Source of the DNA: UBA1732 sp045114455
Lineage (GTDB): Bacteria > Verrucomicrobiota > Lentisphaeria > Victivallales > UBA1829
Length of the DNA stretch: 25,710 nt
Assembly: GCA_045114455.1 (NCBI GenBank)
Contig: JBGUKN010000104.1
Span: 1 to 25,710, forward strand
Direction of reading: 5' to 3'
Shown here: piece after piece, positions 1 to 6,562 of the stretch
Layout: the number at the start of each line of letters is the position of its first letter
Position numbering within the stretch: position 1 is the first letter of the stretch
Position numbers and translations under genes: made by a program
The notes under the pieces: model-generated
Seen by the model: the letters and a program-made list of their open reading frames with translations, nothing else
Database searches by the model: none
Told to the model about the DNA's origin: nothing

Positions 1-477
1 CAGGCGGTCCGTATCCAGCAGGAAAGGATCGCCTCCGGATACCAGGACGTCGTGAATGCCCGGATTCGAGGCGATGTATTCGATTCCCCGGCTCAGGCTG
101 GCTTCGTCCACGCACATCGGCGTGCGGAATTTGCGTTTCCGGGTACAGAACCGGCAATAGCAGGCGCAGCAGTTCGACACAAGAAGCAGGCAGTGGTCGG
201 GATAACGGTGCACCACGCAGGGAGCCGGTGTCAGGTCTTCTTCACCGAGCGGATCGTCCATCAGGTCGCCGCTCTCATGGAGTTCCAGTTCGTCCGGCAC
301 GCACTGCCGGTAGATCGGATCGCCTTTCGCCCGGATCAGGGACAGGTAATACCGCGTGATGCGGAACGGAAACACGGCGGACACACGGCGGACAGTCTCC
401 TCGGAGAGGTCGAAGCGTTTCGCAAGTTCGGAGACGTCCGTCAGGGCGTTTCCCAGATTTTTCTGCCATTGTTCCAT
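1..477 (-). CDS. kamA: KamA-family radical SAM aminomutase (lysine 2,3-aminomutase-like), 3' end outside window
   Basis: Only the first 159 codons are present; the gene runs off the left edge. Reading from the ATG at 477, residues 104-111 form the radical SAM cluster motif C-x3-C-x2-C inside SNCCACYCRFCTRKR, which binds the 4Fe-4S cluster that cleaves S-adenosylmethionine. Before it lie DPLGEE (residues 76-81) and HRYPDH (90-95), and after it VLVSGGDPFLLDTDRL (144-159); all are typical of lysine 2,3-aminomutase and its paralogue EpmB. Lysine 2,3-aminomutase makes beta-lysine with PLP and SAM; EpmB acts in EF-P modification. The YCRFCTRKR form favours KamA, but the PLP lysine and substrate aspartates lie beyond the edge, so substrate is undecided. 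In-frame TGA at 523-525 bounds the start; no good Shine-Dalgarno is visible. Odd point: two extra cysteines (103, 106) flank the cluster ligands. Confidence 0.9.
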   Translation of the reverse strand, partial: MEQWQKNLGNALTDVSELAKRFDLSEETVRRVSAVFPFRITRYYLSLIRAKGDPIYRQCVPDELELHESGDLMDDPLGEEDLTPAPCVVHRYPDHCLLLVSNCCACYCRFCTRKRKFRTPMCVDEASLSRGIEYIASNPGIHDVLVSGGDPFLLDTDRL

Positions 478-602
478 AAGGTTGAGTTTGTCCCCGGTTC
501 CGATCCCGCGGCAGGGAAGGTGTCATGTGTTCGGGCGGTCGAAGGAAACGTCTCCCGGACACAGGAAAGCGGGAATCGGACCGTTTTCTTTTTGCCCTAA
601 AT

Positions 603-630
603 AATGTAGCATTTTTGTTGAAAAAATCAA
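603..630 (-). promoter_or_regulatory. Putative sigma-70 promoter for the kamA-like gene
   Basis: On the minus strand TTGATT (630-625) and TACATT (608-603) are separated by 16 bases, and the -10 is preceded by TGC, an extended -10 form. Transcription would start near 596, giving a leader of about 119 nt before the ATG at 477. Assigned by eye from consensus only. Confidence 0.45.
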
Positions 631-759
631 TCGTTTCGCCGGTTTTTCCGTGAATTCATGTCATGCTTCGTATGAAGGAAGCGCCCGGGCGGCGATCGGC
701 GATATGCCCCCGGAATGTCCCTGCAAGGATATTTTTTCCCTTTTTTTATTGCAGGAAGG

Positions 760-788
760 TTGAAAAAAGGCGCAAATGATGCTAATGT
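760..788 (+). promoter_or_regulatory. Putative sigma-70 promoter for the heptosyltransferase/GT2 unit
   Basis: TTGAAA at 760-765 and TAATGT at 783-788 are separated by 17 bases; T-rich DNA lies directly upstream. The inferred start near 795 falls inside the GAGGAG at 790-795, so the 26-codon leader frame at 807 would be nearly leaderless if this -10 is right. Confidence 0.55.
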
Positions 789-806
789 AGAGGAGTAGAA
801 ACAACC

Positions 807-887
807 ATGCAGGAAGCGATTCCCGGCCGCCGGATACGGAACGGATTCTGGAAACGCTTCAACCATAACGGATTCCGCCATGAATGA
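807..887 (+). CDS. Possible 26-residue leader peptide overlapping the heptosyltransferase start
   Basis: ATG at 807 follows GAGGAG (790-795) at 11 nt and opens a 26-codon frame ending at TGA 885-887, which overlaps the ATG of the next gene (880) by eight bases. The peptide starts MQEAIPGRRIRNGF and is basic and aromatic. The main gene at 880 has no clear Shine-Dalgarno of its own, so coupling through this leader would explain how it is translated. No homologue is recognised; it could equally be a chance frame in the untranslated leader. Confidence 0.3.
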   Translation: MQEAIPGRRIRNGFWKRFNHNGFRHE

Positions 888-2334
888 AAAAAAGTCTTCG
901 ACCGCAGCGTCGAAAAAAAACACCACATATACCGTCGTAAACCCGATCATTTCACAGCCTGCCGCGAAACGGAAAGCGCCGCCGCTCATCGGGCCGGAAA
1001 TCGGTCCCGATCCGCGCAGTTCCATCGGCGCCCGCATATCCATGGCGGAACTCCCCCTGTTCCAAAGCGAAAGCGGCATCCGGTTCGACTTCGCGTTCGG
1101 GTATCGCGTCAAATTCCCCGAGGGGAACAAACAGTACAAACTTCGCGTGTACGACATGGACAGCGGCATGCCGCTGGAAGAGCACATACACAAAGGCGGC
1201 GATTTCATCGTCGGAACGAACAAGTATTATGTACGTTACCGGCTTGAGGTCTATGCGGATGGCGAGCTCGTTTTCGAGCATGACTATAACTGCGAGGACC
1301 AGGAAGTCTGCATCGTCATCCCCGACGGCGGACTCGGCGACAATCTCGCATGGCTGCCCTATCTGGAAGAGTTCCGCATTCTCCGCAAGGCTAAAGTCAC
1401 GGCGGTCATGGGCGAATGGATGATCCGCCTCTGCAGCGCCCAGTACCCCTCCCTCAAATTCATTCCGCTCGGCACGAAACCCTCCCTCAAGTTCGCCTAC
1501 GCGATCTACTTCTGCGGTATTTTCGAGGAAAATCGCAAGCCGTGGCGCCCCGTCGAGCATCAGTATCTGGGAATGCAGAAATCCGTCGCGCAGATCCTCG
1601 GCCTTCCTCTCGAGAATCTTCATTGCAGGATCCCGCTCGGATCGCCCCGCCCCGTCAAGGAGCCTTACGTCTGCATCTCCACGATGGCGACCAACCCGAC
1701 GAAATACTGGAATTTCCGTTCCAACGAGAGTTTAAGGGCCCCGGATGGATGGAACATCCTCATCCGCTGGCTCAAGTCCTACGGCTACCGGGTTTTCGTG
1801 CTCGACCGCGACAAGGAGCTCACGTTCACGGACAAGCATGTCTACCGCGTCCCGAACGAAGCGGAAGACCTCACAGGACGGATTCCGATCACCGAACGCA
1901 TCCATTACCTTGAGCATGCGGATTTCTTTGTCGGACTCCCCAGCGGACTCAGCTGGCTCGCCTGGAACTGCAATATTCCGGTCGTCATGATCACCGGATT
2001 CACCATGGACGGAAGCGAATTCCCGACCCCCTACCGCGTCACGAATTATCTTTTCTGCCACGGCTGCTGGAACGACACGCATCTCTTCTTCGATTCCAAG
2101 GCGCCCGTCTGGTGTCCCCGCCATGTGGGCACGCCGCGCGAAATCGAATGCACCAGGACCATCACCCCGAAAATGGTGCAGGAGACGATCATGCGGATTC
2201 CGGCTTTCCAGAGGCATGTTTCCGCGTTGACGGAACGCGAGCTGCTGGATTCCTTCCGGGAAGAGTTCACTCCCGGCAAAGCAGGCACGCTGATCTCGCT
2301 CCCGCCGAGGGACCAAAAAAAAAAGCTCCGGTAA
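880..2334 (+). CDS. Autotransporter-type (BAHT/TibC-like) heptosyltransferase
   Basis: A 484-residue protein of the bacterial autotransporter heptosyltransferase family (TibC, AAH), cytoplasmic GT-B enzymes that move heptose from ADP-heptose to serines of surface proteins. Visible hallmarks are IPDGGLGDNLAWLPYLEEF (147-165), STMATNPTKYWNF (267-279) and VGLPSGLSWLAWNC (351-364). Near the C-terminus are four cysteines, C393-x2-C396-x15-C412-x11-C424, matching the iron-finger arrangement described for TibC. The protein is longer than TibC-type enzymes (about 400 residues): it has a basic, low-complexity N-terminus of about 50 residues and a 45-residue tail after the finger. It ends at TAA 2332-2334, just after an A10 run, where a -1 shift would continue into the GT2 domain below. 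The antigen it would glycosylate is not in this window. The family call is firm; the exact sugar is inferred. Confidence 0.88.
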   Translation: MNEKKSSTAASKKNTTYTVVNPIISQPAAKRKAPPLIGPEIGPDPRSSIGARISMAELPLFQSESGIRFDFAFGYRVKFPEGNKQYKLRVYDMDSGMPLEEHIHKGGDFIVGTNKYYVRYRLEVYADGELVFEHDYNCEDQEVCIVIPDGGLGDNLAWLPYLEEFRILRKAKVTAVMGEWMIRLCSAQYPSLKFIPLGTKPSLKFAYAIYFCGIFEENRKPWRPVEHQYLGMQKSVAQILGLPLENLHCRIPLGSPRPVKEPYVCISTMATNPTKYWNFRSNESLRAPDGWNILIRWLKSYGYRVFVLDRDKELTFTDKHVYRVPNEAEDLTGRIPITERIHYLEHADFFVGLPSGLSWLAWNCNIPVVMITGFTMDGSEFPTPYRVTNYLFCHGCWNDTHLFFDSKAPVWCPRHVGTPREIECTRTITPKMVQETIMRIPAFQRHVSALTERELLDSFREEFTPGKAGTLISLPPRDQKKKLR

Positions 2335-2340
2335 TTCCGG
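2307..2340 (+). promoter_or_regulatory. Putative -1 frameshift site (A AAA AAG slippery heptamer in an A10 run)
   Basis: The heptosyltransferase frame reads CAA AAA AAA AAG CTC CGG TAA. The A10 run is 2315-2324 and the heptamer A-AAA-AAG, identical to the dnaX slippery site, is 2319-2325 in the correct phase. A Shine-Dalgarno-like GAGGGA lies at 2307-2312. A short GC hairpin (CCGG 2328-2331, loop TAATT, CCGG 2337-2340) follows two bases after the heptamer, and the zero frame stops six bases after it. Slipping by -1 (or adding one A during transcription) gives codons from GCT 2325 onward and enters the GT2 frame. A sequencing error in the homopolymer would look the same. Confidence 0.6.
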
Positions 2341-3494
2341 CAAAAAAGACCTGTGACGCCACGATCCTGCTCCCCGTCTACAAGGCGAATCCCGACTATC
2401 TAAGGATCACGCTCGACTCCGTGATCCGCGTTGCGGAAAAGCAGGGCAGGACCGAAGTCATCCTGTTCAACGACTGCTCTCCCGACGATTCCCAGCGCAT
2501 CATCGACGAATACGCGGACCGTTATCCCCGCATCGTCCGCAAGATGAAATCCGAACACAATCTCGGCGTCGGGAACGCCCGCACTGAAATGTGCAAAGCC
2601 GCATGCGGACGCTATATTCTCTCGTTCGACCAGGACGACATCATGCTTCCGTTCGACCTCGGCGGCGTGATCGCCATGATGGACAAAAATCCGCGGTACG
2701 GCGCCAGCTATTCCATCAAATACCTTTTCGACGACAAAGGCCTTACCGGAGAAGTCCACGGCGGACCGGTTTCCGAATTCAACGCTTTCTTCACGCCGAA
2801 ACTCAACATCAATGCAATGGTCATCCGTGCCGACGTCCTCGCCGAACACGAGTATTTCCGGCCGGTCCCGAACTGCGCCATCAACGACGACGTCTTCCTT
2901 ATGATCCGCCTCGGCGCAGACACGGAGTTCCATTTTGACGAGGCCAATCCGCGCGTTCTCTACCGCATGCACGCGAAACAGAACTCGCTTCGTTTTCATC
3001 ACGAAAACCAGAAGCCGTTCCAATGGATGGCCGAATACATGGCGGATCAGCGCCCGGAGCTCTACAAACGCATTCTCGCGAACGATCCGCCCGAACTCAC
3101 GCCGGAGAACCGGCACTGGGTCCTCGGTCTGATGGGAACGGCTATTTTCCTCAATCAGACGAATTCGGACCTGGCGATTCCGATTGCGGTCAGGGCATGC
3201 GAACTCGCACCGGATGACTACGGCGCCTGGGAACACAGGCTGCTGCTCCTCGCCATCGCGAAAAGACACGACGAATTCATGAAGGCATTCCAGCTCGCCG
3301 TGAAAAAGTTCAGGAGTCAATCCCCGTTCAAGGAATTGGCGTTATACTTCGCGATGAGCATTTACTTCAAAACCGCCGGAATGAATCTCCAGAAATCCGA
3401 TGCGAAGCGGTTTGCCGAGCTCCAGGAACTGATCTCCATACCACCACGGATCGTCCTGGAGAACCTTCCGTCACGGCAAGCGGCACTGAAGTAA
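2325..3494 (+). CDS. Family 2 glycosyltransferase domain, probably expressed as the C-terminal half of a frameshifted fusion
   Basis: Coding in the -1 frame relative to the heptosyltransferase; 389 residues from GCT at 2325 to TAA at 3492-3494. It begins almost at once with a GT-A first strand, ATILLPVYKANPDYLRITLD, then EVILFNDCSPDDS, HNLGVGNAR and the metal/nucleotide-sugar motif FDQDD (DQDD at 2628-2639). The later part (from about 3060) is helical with an alanine-rich stretch that looks like TPR or linker repeats. No ATG, GTG or TTG lies between 2148 and the first GT strand; the in-frame ATGs at 2112 and 2148 would add an N-terminus that is plainly the out-of-frame shadow of the upstream gene. 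Hence a fused 871-residue product (482 + 389) is the best reading. A likely role is extending the heptose on the surface protein. Donor sugar unknown. Confidence 0.82.
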   Translation, partial: APVIPAKKTCDATILLPVYKANPDYLRITLDSVIRVAEKQGRTEVILFNDCSPDDSQRIIDEYADRYPRIVRKMKSEHNLGVGNARTEMCKAACGRYILSFDQDDIMLPFDLGGVIAMMDKNPRYGASYSIKYLFDDKGLTGEVHGGPVSEFNAFFTPKLNINAMVIRADVLAEHEYFRPVPNCAINDDVFLMIRLGADTEFHFDEANPRVLYRMHAKQNSLRFHHENQKPFQWMAEYMADQRPELYKRILANDPPELTPENRHWVLGLMGTAIFLNQTNSDLAIPIAVRACELAPDDYGAWEHRLLLLAIAKRHDEFMKAFQLAVKKFRSQSPFKELALYFAMSIYFKTAGMNLQKSDAKRFAELQELISIPPRIVLENLPSRQAALK

Positions 3495-3521
3495 AAGCAG
3501 TGCATCAACACCGCCTGCGAT

Positions 3522-3544
3522 GTGCACGAGCGAAAGCCGTGCAC
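3522..3544. terminator. Hairpin between convergent GT2 and nadC
   Basis: GTGCACG (3522-3528) pairs with CGTGCAC (3538-3544), an A bulges, and GC/GC closes a GAAA tetraloop: nine base pairs with a GNRA loop. It sits between the stop codons of two converging genes, so it may stop both transcripts, although neither side has a U-tract. Confidence 0.5.
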
Positions 3545-3569
3545 GGGGCATATCATTCGGGAGGGCGGC

Positions 3570-4439
3570 TTACGCCTGCGGGACTTTGATGTCCATGGAG
3601 ATGTCGCTCGACTTCACGGAATGCGTGAGAGCGCCGGAGGAAATGAAGTCCACGCCGGTCTCGGACAGCGACGGGATACGGCCGAGCGTAACGTTTCCGC
3701 TGGCCTCCAGACGCGCCTTGTTGCGGGCGATCCCGACGGCTTTCACCACCTGCTCGTTGTCCATGTTGTCGAGCAGGATGTACTCCGCGCCGGAAAGCAG
3801 CGCCTCGTCCAGCTCGTCCAGGGAGTCGACTTCCACCTCAATCTCCAGCTGCGGGTACATTTCGCGGGCGCGGCGCACGGACCGCAGGATGCCGCCCTTC
3901 CCCTCCATGCCGGCGAGTTCGCGGTGATTGTCCTTGATCATGATGCGGTCGTACAGCCCGATGCGGTGGTTGAACGCGCCGCCAATTGCGACGGCGTATT
4001 TTTCAAGGTTGCGCCAGCCGGGCGTCGTCTTGCGTGTGTCCAGGATCTTCGCGCGGTTTCCGGCGAGCTCCTGATACTTATGCGATGCCGTGGCGACGCC
4101 GCACAGACGCTGGAGGAAATTCAGCGCCGTGCGTTCCCCGGTAAGCAGAATGCGTGCCGGACCGGAGATCTCCGCCATGACCGTCCCCCGGGGGCATTCC
4201 TCGCCCTCCTGCACCTTCGCCGTGAACACAATATCCGGGTCAAGCGTATGGAACAGGCGTTCCGCGACGGGCAGACCGGCGCAGATCAGGTCTTCCTTCG
4301 CGATCAGCACGGCGGTCGTCTTCAGGTCGTCGGGAATGACCGAATTCGTGGTGGCATCGCCGAGGTCGCCGAGGTCTTCCTCCAGGGCAAGTCGAATCAA
4401 AATATCCGCGCGTTTCCAGTCGATTTCGGGTTTCTGCAT
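3570..4439 (-). CDS. nadC: Nicotinate-nucleotide diphosphorylase (quinolinate phosphoribosyltransferase)
   Basis: A 289-residue enzyme of de novo NAD synthesis: quinolinate + PRPP gives nicotinate mononucleotide, CO2 and PPi. The N-terminus has LALEEDLGDLGDATT (17-31), a family signature. GERTALNFLQRLCGVAT (101-117), DTRKTTPGWR (134-143), the GGAFNHR...DRIMIKDNH block (153-172) and a C-terminal LLDNM motif supply PRPP and quinolinate contacts. Length is normal for the family. The ATG at 4437-4439 is preceded by a good AGGAG seven bases upstream, which fixes the start against a longer open frame that only shadows the next gene. It lies 32 bases after ymdB on the same strand, so the two are probably co-transcribed. 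nadA and nadB are not in the window. Confidence 0.96.
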   Translation of the reverse strand: MQKPEIDWKRADILIRLALEEDLGDLGDATTNSVIPDDLKTTAVLIAKEDLICAGLPVAERLFHTLDPDIVFTAKVQEGEECPRGTVMAEISGPARILLTGERTALNFLQRLCGVATASHKYQELAGNRAKILDTRKTTPGWRNLEKYAVAIGGAFNHRIGLYDRIMIKDNHRELAGMEGKGGILRSVRRAREMYPQLEIEVEVDSLDELDEALLSGAEYILLDNMDNEQVVKAVGIARNKARLEASGNVTLGRIPSLSETGVDFISSGALTHSVKSSDISMDIKVPQA

Positions 4440-4471
4440 CGGGGTGTCTCCTGTTATCTCAAAAAATCGGT

Positions 4472-5287
4472 TCAGTTCGTTTCGTCCGGATTGTACATGA
4501 CAGAGATGGGCTTGATCTCCAGCGCCTTTCCGCTCATCATATCGTAACGGACCACGGCGGCGTCCAGACGGATCCCGCTCTCGACCACGGGAAACTTGTG
4601 CGGCATTCCGGTGCGGAATTTCGCGATCACGTCCGGCACGGCGCGTCCGAGGATCGAATCCGCCGCGCCGACCATGCCGACGTCGCTCAGGAACGCCGTT
4701 CCGCCGGGCAGAATGCGGGCATCGGCGGTCTGCACATGCGTATGCGTGCCGAGCACCGCCGTCACACGTCCGTCCAGGAACCACGCCAGAGCGGCCTTTT
4801 CGCTGGTCGCCTCGGCATGGATGTCCACGATGATGCACTTGCAGGTGATCGGGATCTGGGTCAGGATCTGTTCGGCGGTCTCGAACGGGCAGTACGCGCT
4901 GTCCTTCATGAAAACCTTGCCCATCAGCGAGATCACGGCCACTTCGCCGCCAGCCGGATTGCGCGTGTACAGCCATCCGCGTCCGGGCTGGAGCTTGCTC
5001 ATGTTCGCCGGACGCACCACGTTCTTCATGCCGCGGATCTCGTCCTCGAATTCCTTGCGGTCCCATGTGTGGTCGCCGGACGTGAAGACGTCCACGGCGT
5101 CCATTTCGCTCAGGCAGGATTTGTTCATTCCAGCGCCCGCGGCGCAGTTTTCGCCGTTCGCGATCACGAACGTGCACATATACTGCTGTTTGAGGCGAGG
5201 CACAAGCGCCTGGACAGCCTTGCGGCCGCCCTTGCCGACGATGTCTCCGATAAACAGCAAATTGAGCGATGGACCGTTCAAAATCAA
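4472..5287 (-). CDS. ymdB: YmdB-family metallophosphoesterase
   Basis: A 271-residue member of the YmdB/TIGR00282 calcineurin-like phosphoesterases, which hydrolyse 2',3'-cyclic nucleotides and influence RNA turnover and developmental switches in Bacillus. Di-metal site motifs are FIGDIVGKGGR (12-22), IANGENCAAG (42-51), TSGDHTWDRKEF (69-80) and, near the C-terminus, LGTHTHVQTADARILPGG. Length is the family norm. The start is TTG at 5287 or, more likely from spacing, the in-frame TTG at 5281, which lies eight bases after AGGGG; no ATG occurs near. It is the first gene of a two-gene unit with nadC; no functional tie between the two is established, so the pairing looks like ordinary housekeeping linkage. 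It is divergent from the UPF0104 gene. Confidence 0.95.
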   Translation of the reverse strand: MILNGPSLNLLFIGDIVGKGGRKAVQALVPRLKQQYMCTFVIANGENCAAGAGMNKSCLSEMDAVDVFTSGDHTWDRKEFEDEIRGMKNVVRPANMSKLQPGRGWLYTRNPAGGEVAVISLMGKVFMKDSAYCPFETAEQILTQIPITCKCIIVDIHAEATSEKAALAWFLDGRVTAVLGTHTHVQTADARILPGGTAFLSDVGMVGAADSILGRAVPDVIAKFRTGMPHKFPVVESGIRLDAAVVRYDMMSGKALEIKPISVMYNPDETN

Positions 5288-5322
5288 GACCCCTTAAATC
5301 ATAACTGTTTTCCCGTTTCGAT

Positions 5323-5350
5323 TTGAAAAATCTGCGGAAAGCAGTATATT
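5323..5350 (+). promoter_or_regulatory. Putative sigma-70 promoter for the UPF0104/GT-C pair
   Basis: TTGAAA (5323-5328) and TATATT (5345-5350) with a 16-base spacer. The TTG of this -35 also reads as an in-frame start for the next gene, but a transcript starting near 5357 cannot contain it. On the opposite strand the same bases give a weaker TTCAAA (5327-5322) and TATGAT (5303-5298) that could serve ymdB. Confidence 0.55.
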
Positions 5351-5418
5351 TTTCAGATCGTTTCAAAGAAAAAAATATAGTCCCGGAATCGGAAACTGCA
5401 ACCCCGGAAACGGAAAAA

Positions 5419-6555
5419 ATGACGAAAAACATGAAGAAAGACACCGCATCCGTGCCGCCGGACGGTCCGGCATGCGCCAGTCCGGGAACGGAGCAGAACG
5501 AATGCGCTCCCTGCAAAGCGGTCATGTTTCTGAAATACGCGGTCAAGATCCTGGTCACGGCAGGCATCGTCGCCGTCCTCGTCTATTCCTCGAAGAAACA
5601 CGGCACGTTCGACGGCGTCGATTTCTCCGGGCTGAACTGGTTCTGGCTCGGCGCGGCGTTCCTGCTGTACCTTGTGCATCTTTTCGTGAACGCCTGGCGC
5701 TGGCGGCTGCTTCTGGCATACCGTCGGATCCACTGCTCGCTCTTCTCCGCGTTCTCCCTCACGACGCAGTCGTTTTTCTTCTCGCTGGTAATGCCGGGCG
5801 GCGCGATCGGGGGCGACGTGATCCGCGCGGGGTTCCTGGCGTACCGCGTGCCGAAAGGACAGAAGTTCGACGGCGTGTTCACTATCCTGATGGACCGTTT
5901 CACCGGCATGATCGGCATCTTCCTGACCGTGTTCCTCGCCCTGCCCTTCGCCTGGCGCTATCTGGACGGGACCGATCCGCGGGCGAGACTTCTGACGTTC
6001 GCCCTGCTCGGCGCATCCGCAGCCGGACTGCTCGCCGCCGTTGTGATTTTCCTGCACGGGCAGCTTGAAAAGCTCGCGTTCTTCCGCTGGGGCGAAGAGC
6101 TCGGCGCGAAGCTCACGCGCGGTTTTTCGACCAAACTTCTGAACGCGCTGGATTCCTACCGCGGCGCGACGAAGGAGATCGTGTGGTGCGTGCTCGCAAG
6201 CATCCTCGGCGTGAATTTCGTGCTCGGGCTGTGCTTCTACTGCGTCTGCCTCGCGTTCTCAGCATCGCTTGCGCCGCTCTTCGCCCCGATCGTCGCCGCG
6301 ATCACGGTCGGAAATATCGCCGGGCTGATCCCGCTCACCATGTCCGGCATCGGCCTGCGCGACTACTTCGTGGCGGCCATCCTCGGCGCGGCGCTCGCGG
6401 AACTCCCGGACTGCCCCGTCGCCGGGCTCGCCCCGACACTCGTCATGACCGGCGTCATCATCGCGGGCGGCCTCTTCGGCGGGTTCTTCTTCCTCTTCGA
6501 CAACGCGTACCGCAACAAGGCGCCGGCATCCGAGCCGCCCGCAGAGGAAAACTGA
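5419..6555 (+). CDS. UPF0104 / LPG-synthase transmembrane-domain protein (flippase-like)
   Basis: A polytopic inner-membrane protein of 378 residues in the family that includes the membrane domain of lysylphosphatidylglycerol synthase (MprF) and AglD-like proteins, often linked to flipping or handling of lipid-linked sugars or lipids. Family motifs are FVNAWRWRLLLAYRRI (89-104), FFFSLVMPGGAIGGDVIRA (119-137) and LMDRFTGMIGIF (157-168), with about eight hydrophobic segments. The C-terminus ends in a short charged tail. The ATG at 5419 is chosen because the longer TTG start at 5323 sits in the promoter; ATG 5431 is a second option. No synthetase domain is attached, so it is not a full MprF. It ends seven bases before the GT-C gene, which suggests the two work together. 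Substrate unknown. Confidence 0.88.
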   Translation: MTKNMKKDTASVPPDGPACASPGTEQNECAPCKAVMFLKYAVKILVTAGIVAVLVYSSKKHGTFDGVDFSGLNWFWLGAAFLLYLVHLFVNAWRWRLLLAYRRIHCSLFSAFSLTTQSFFFSLVMPGGAIGGDVIRAGFLAYRVPKGQKFDGVFTILMDRFTGMIGIFLTVFLALPFAWRYLDGTDPRARLLTFALLGASAAGLLAAVVIFLHGQLEKLAFFRWGEELGAKLTRGFSTKLLNALDSYRGATKEIVWCVLASILGVNFVLGLCFYCVCLAFSASLAPLFAPIVAAITVGNIAGLIPLTMSGIGLRDYFVAAILGAALAELPDCPVAGLAPTLVMTGVIIAGGLFGGFFFLFDNAYRNKAPASEPPAEEN

Positions 6556-6562
6556 ACCCGCC

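Larger units (their letters stand above)
478..879. other. Divergent intergenic region between kamA-like gene and heptosyltransferase
   Basis: About 400 bases without a full-length gene. It holds a leftward promoter candidate (603-630) and a rightward one (760-788), a long AT-rich stretch with T-tracts at 731-750 that could act as an UP element, and an inverted repeat CCTGCAA (720-726) / TTGCAGG (749-755) just upstream of the rightward -35. A short leader reading frame begins at 807. No RNA gene or riboswitch is recognised. Confidence 0.6.

Noticed and set aside
2112..2324. Upstream ATG starts (2112, 2148) for the GT2 gene
   Set aside because: The encoded 70 or so residues are the out-of-frame reading of the conserved iron-finger region of the heptosyltransferase and resemble no GT2 N-terminus.
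5323..5418. TTG start at 5323 for the flippase-like gene
   Set aside because: The TTG is the first part of the -35 element TTGAAA; the predicted transcript begins after it.
4440..5567. N-terminal extension making nadC 665 residues long
   Set aside because: The extension is a shadow of ymdB in another frame; ATG 4439 has a good AGGAG and gives the normal NadC length.
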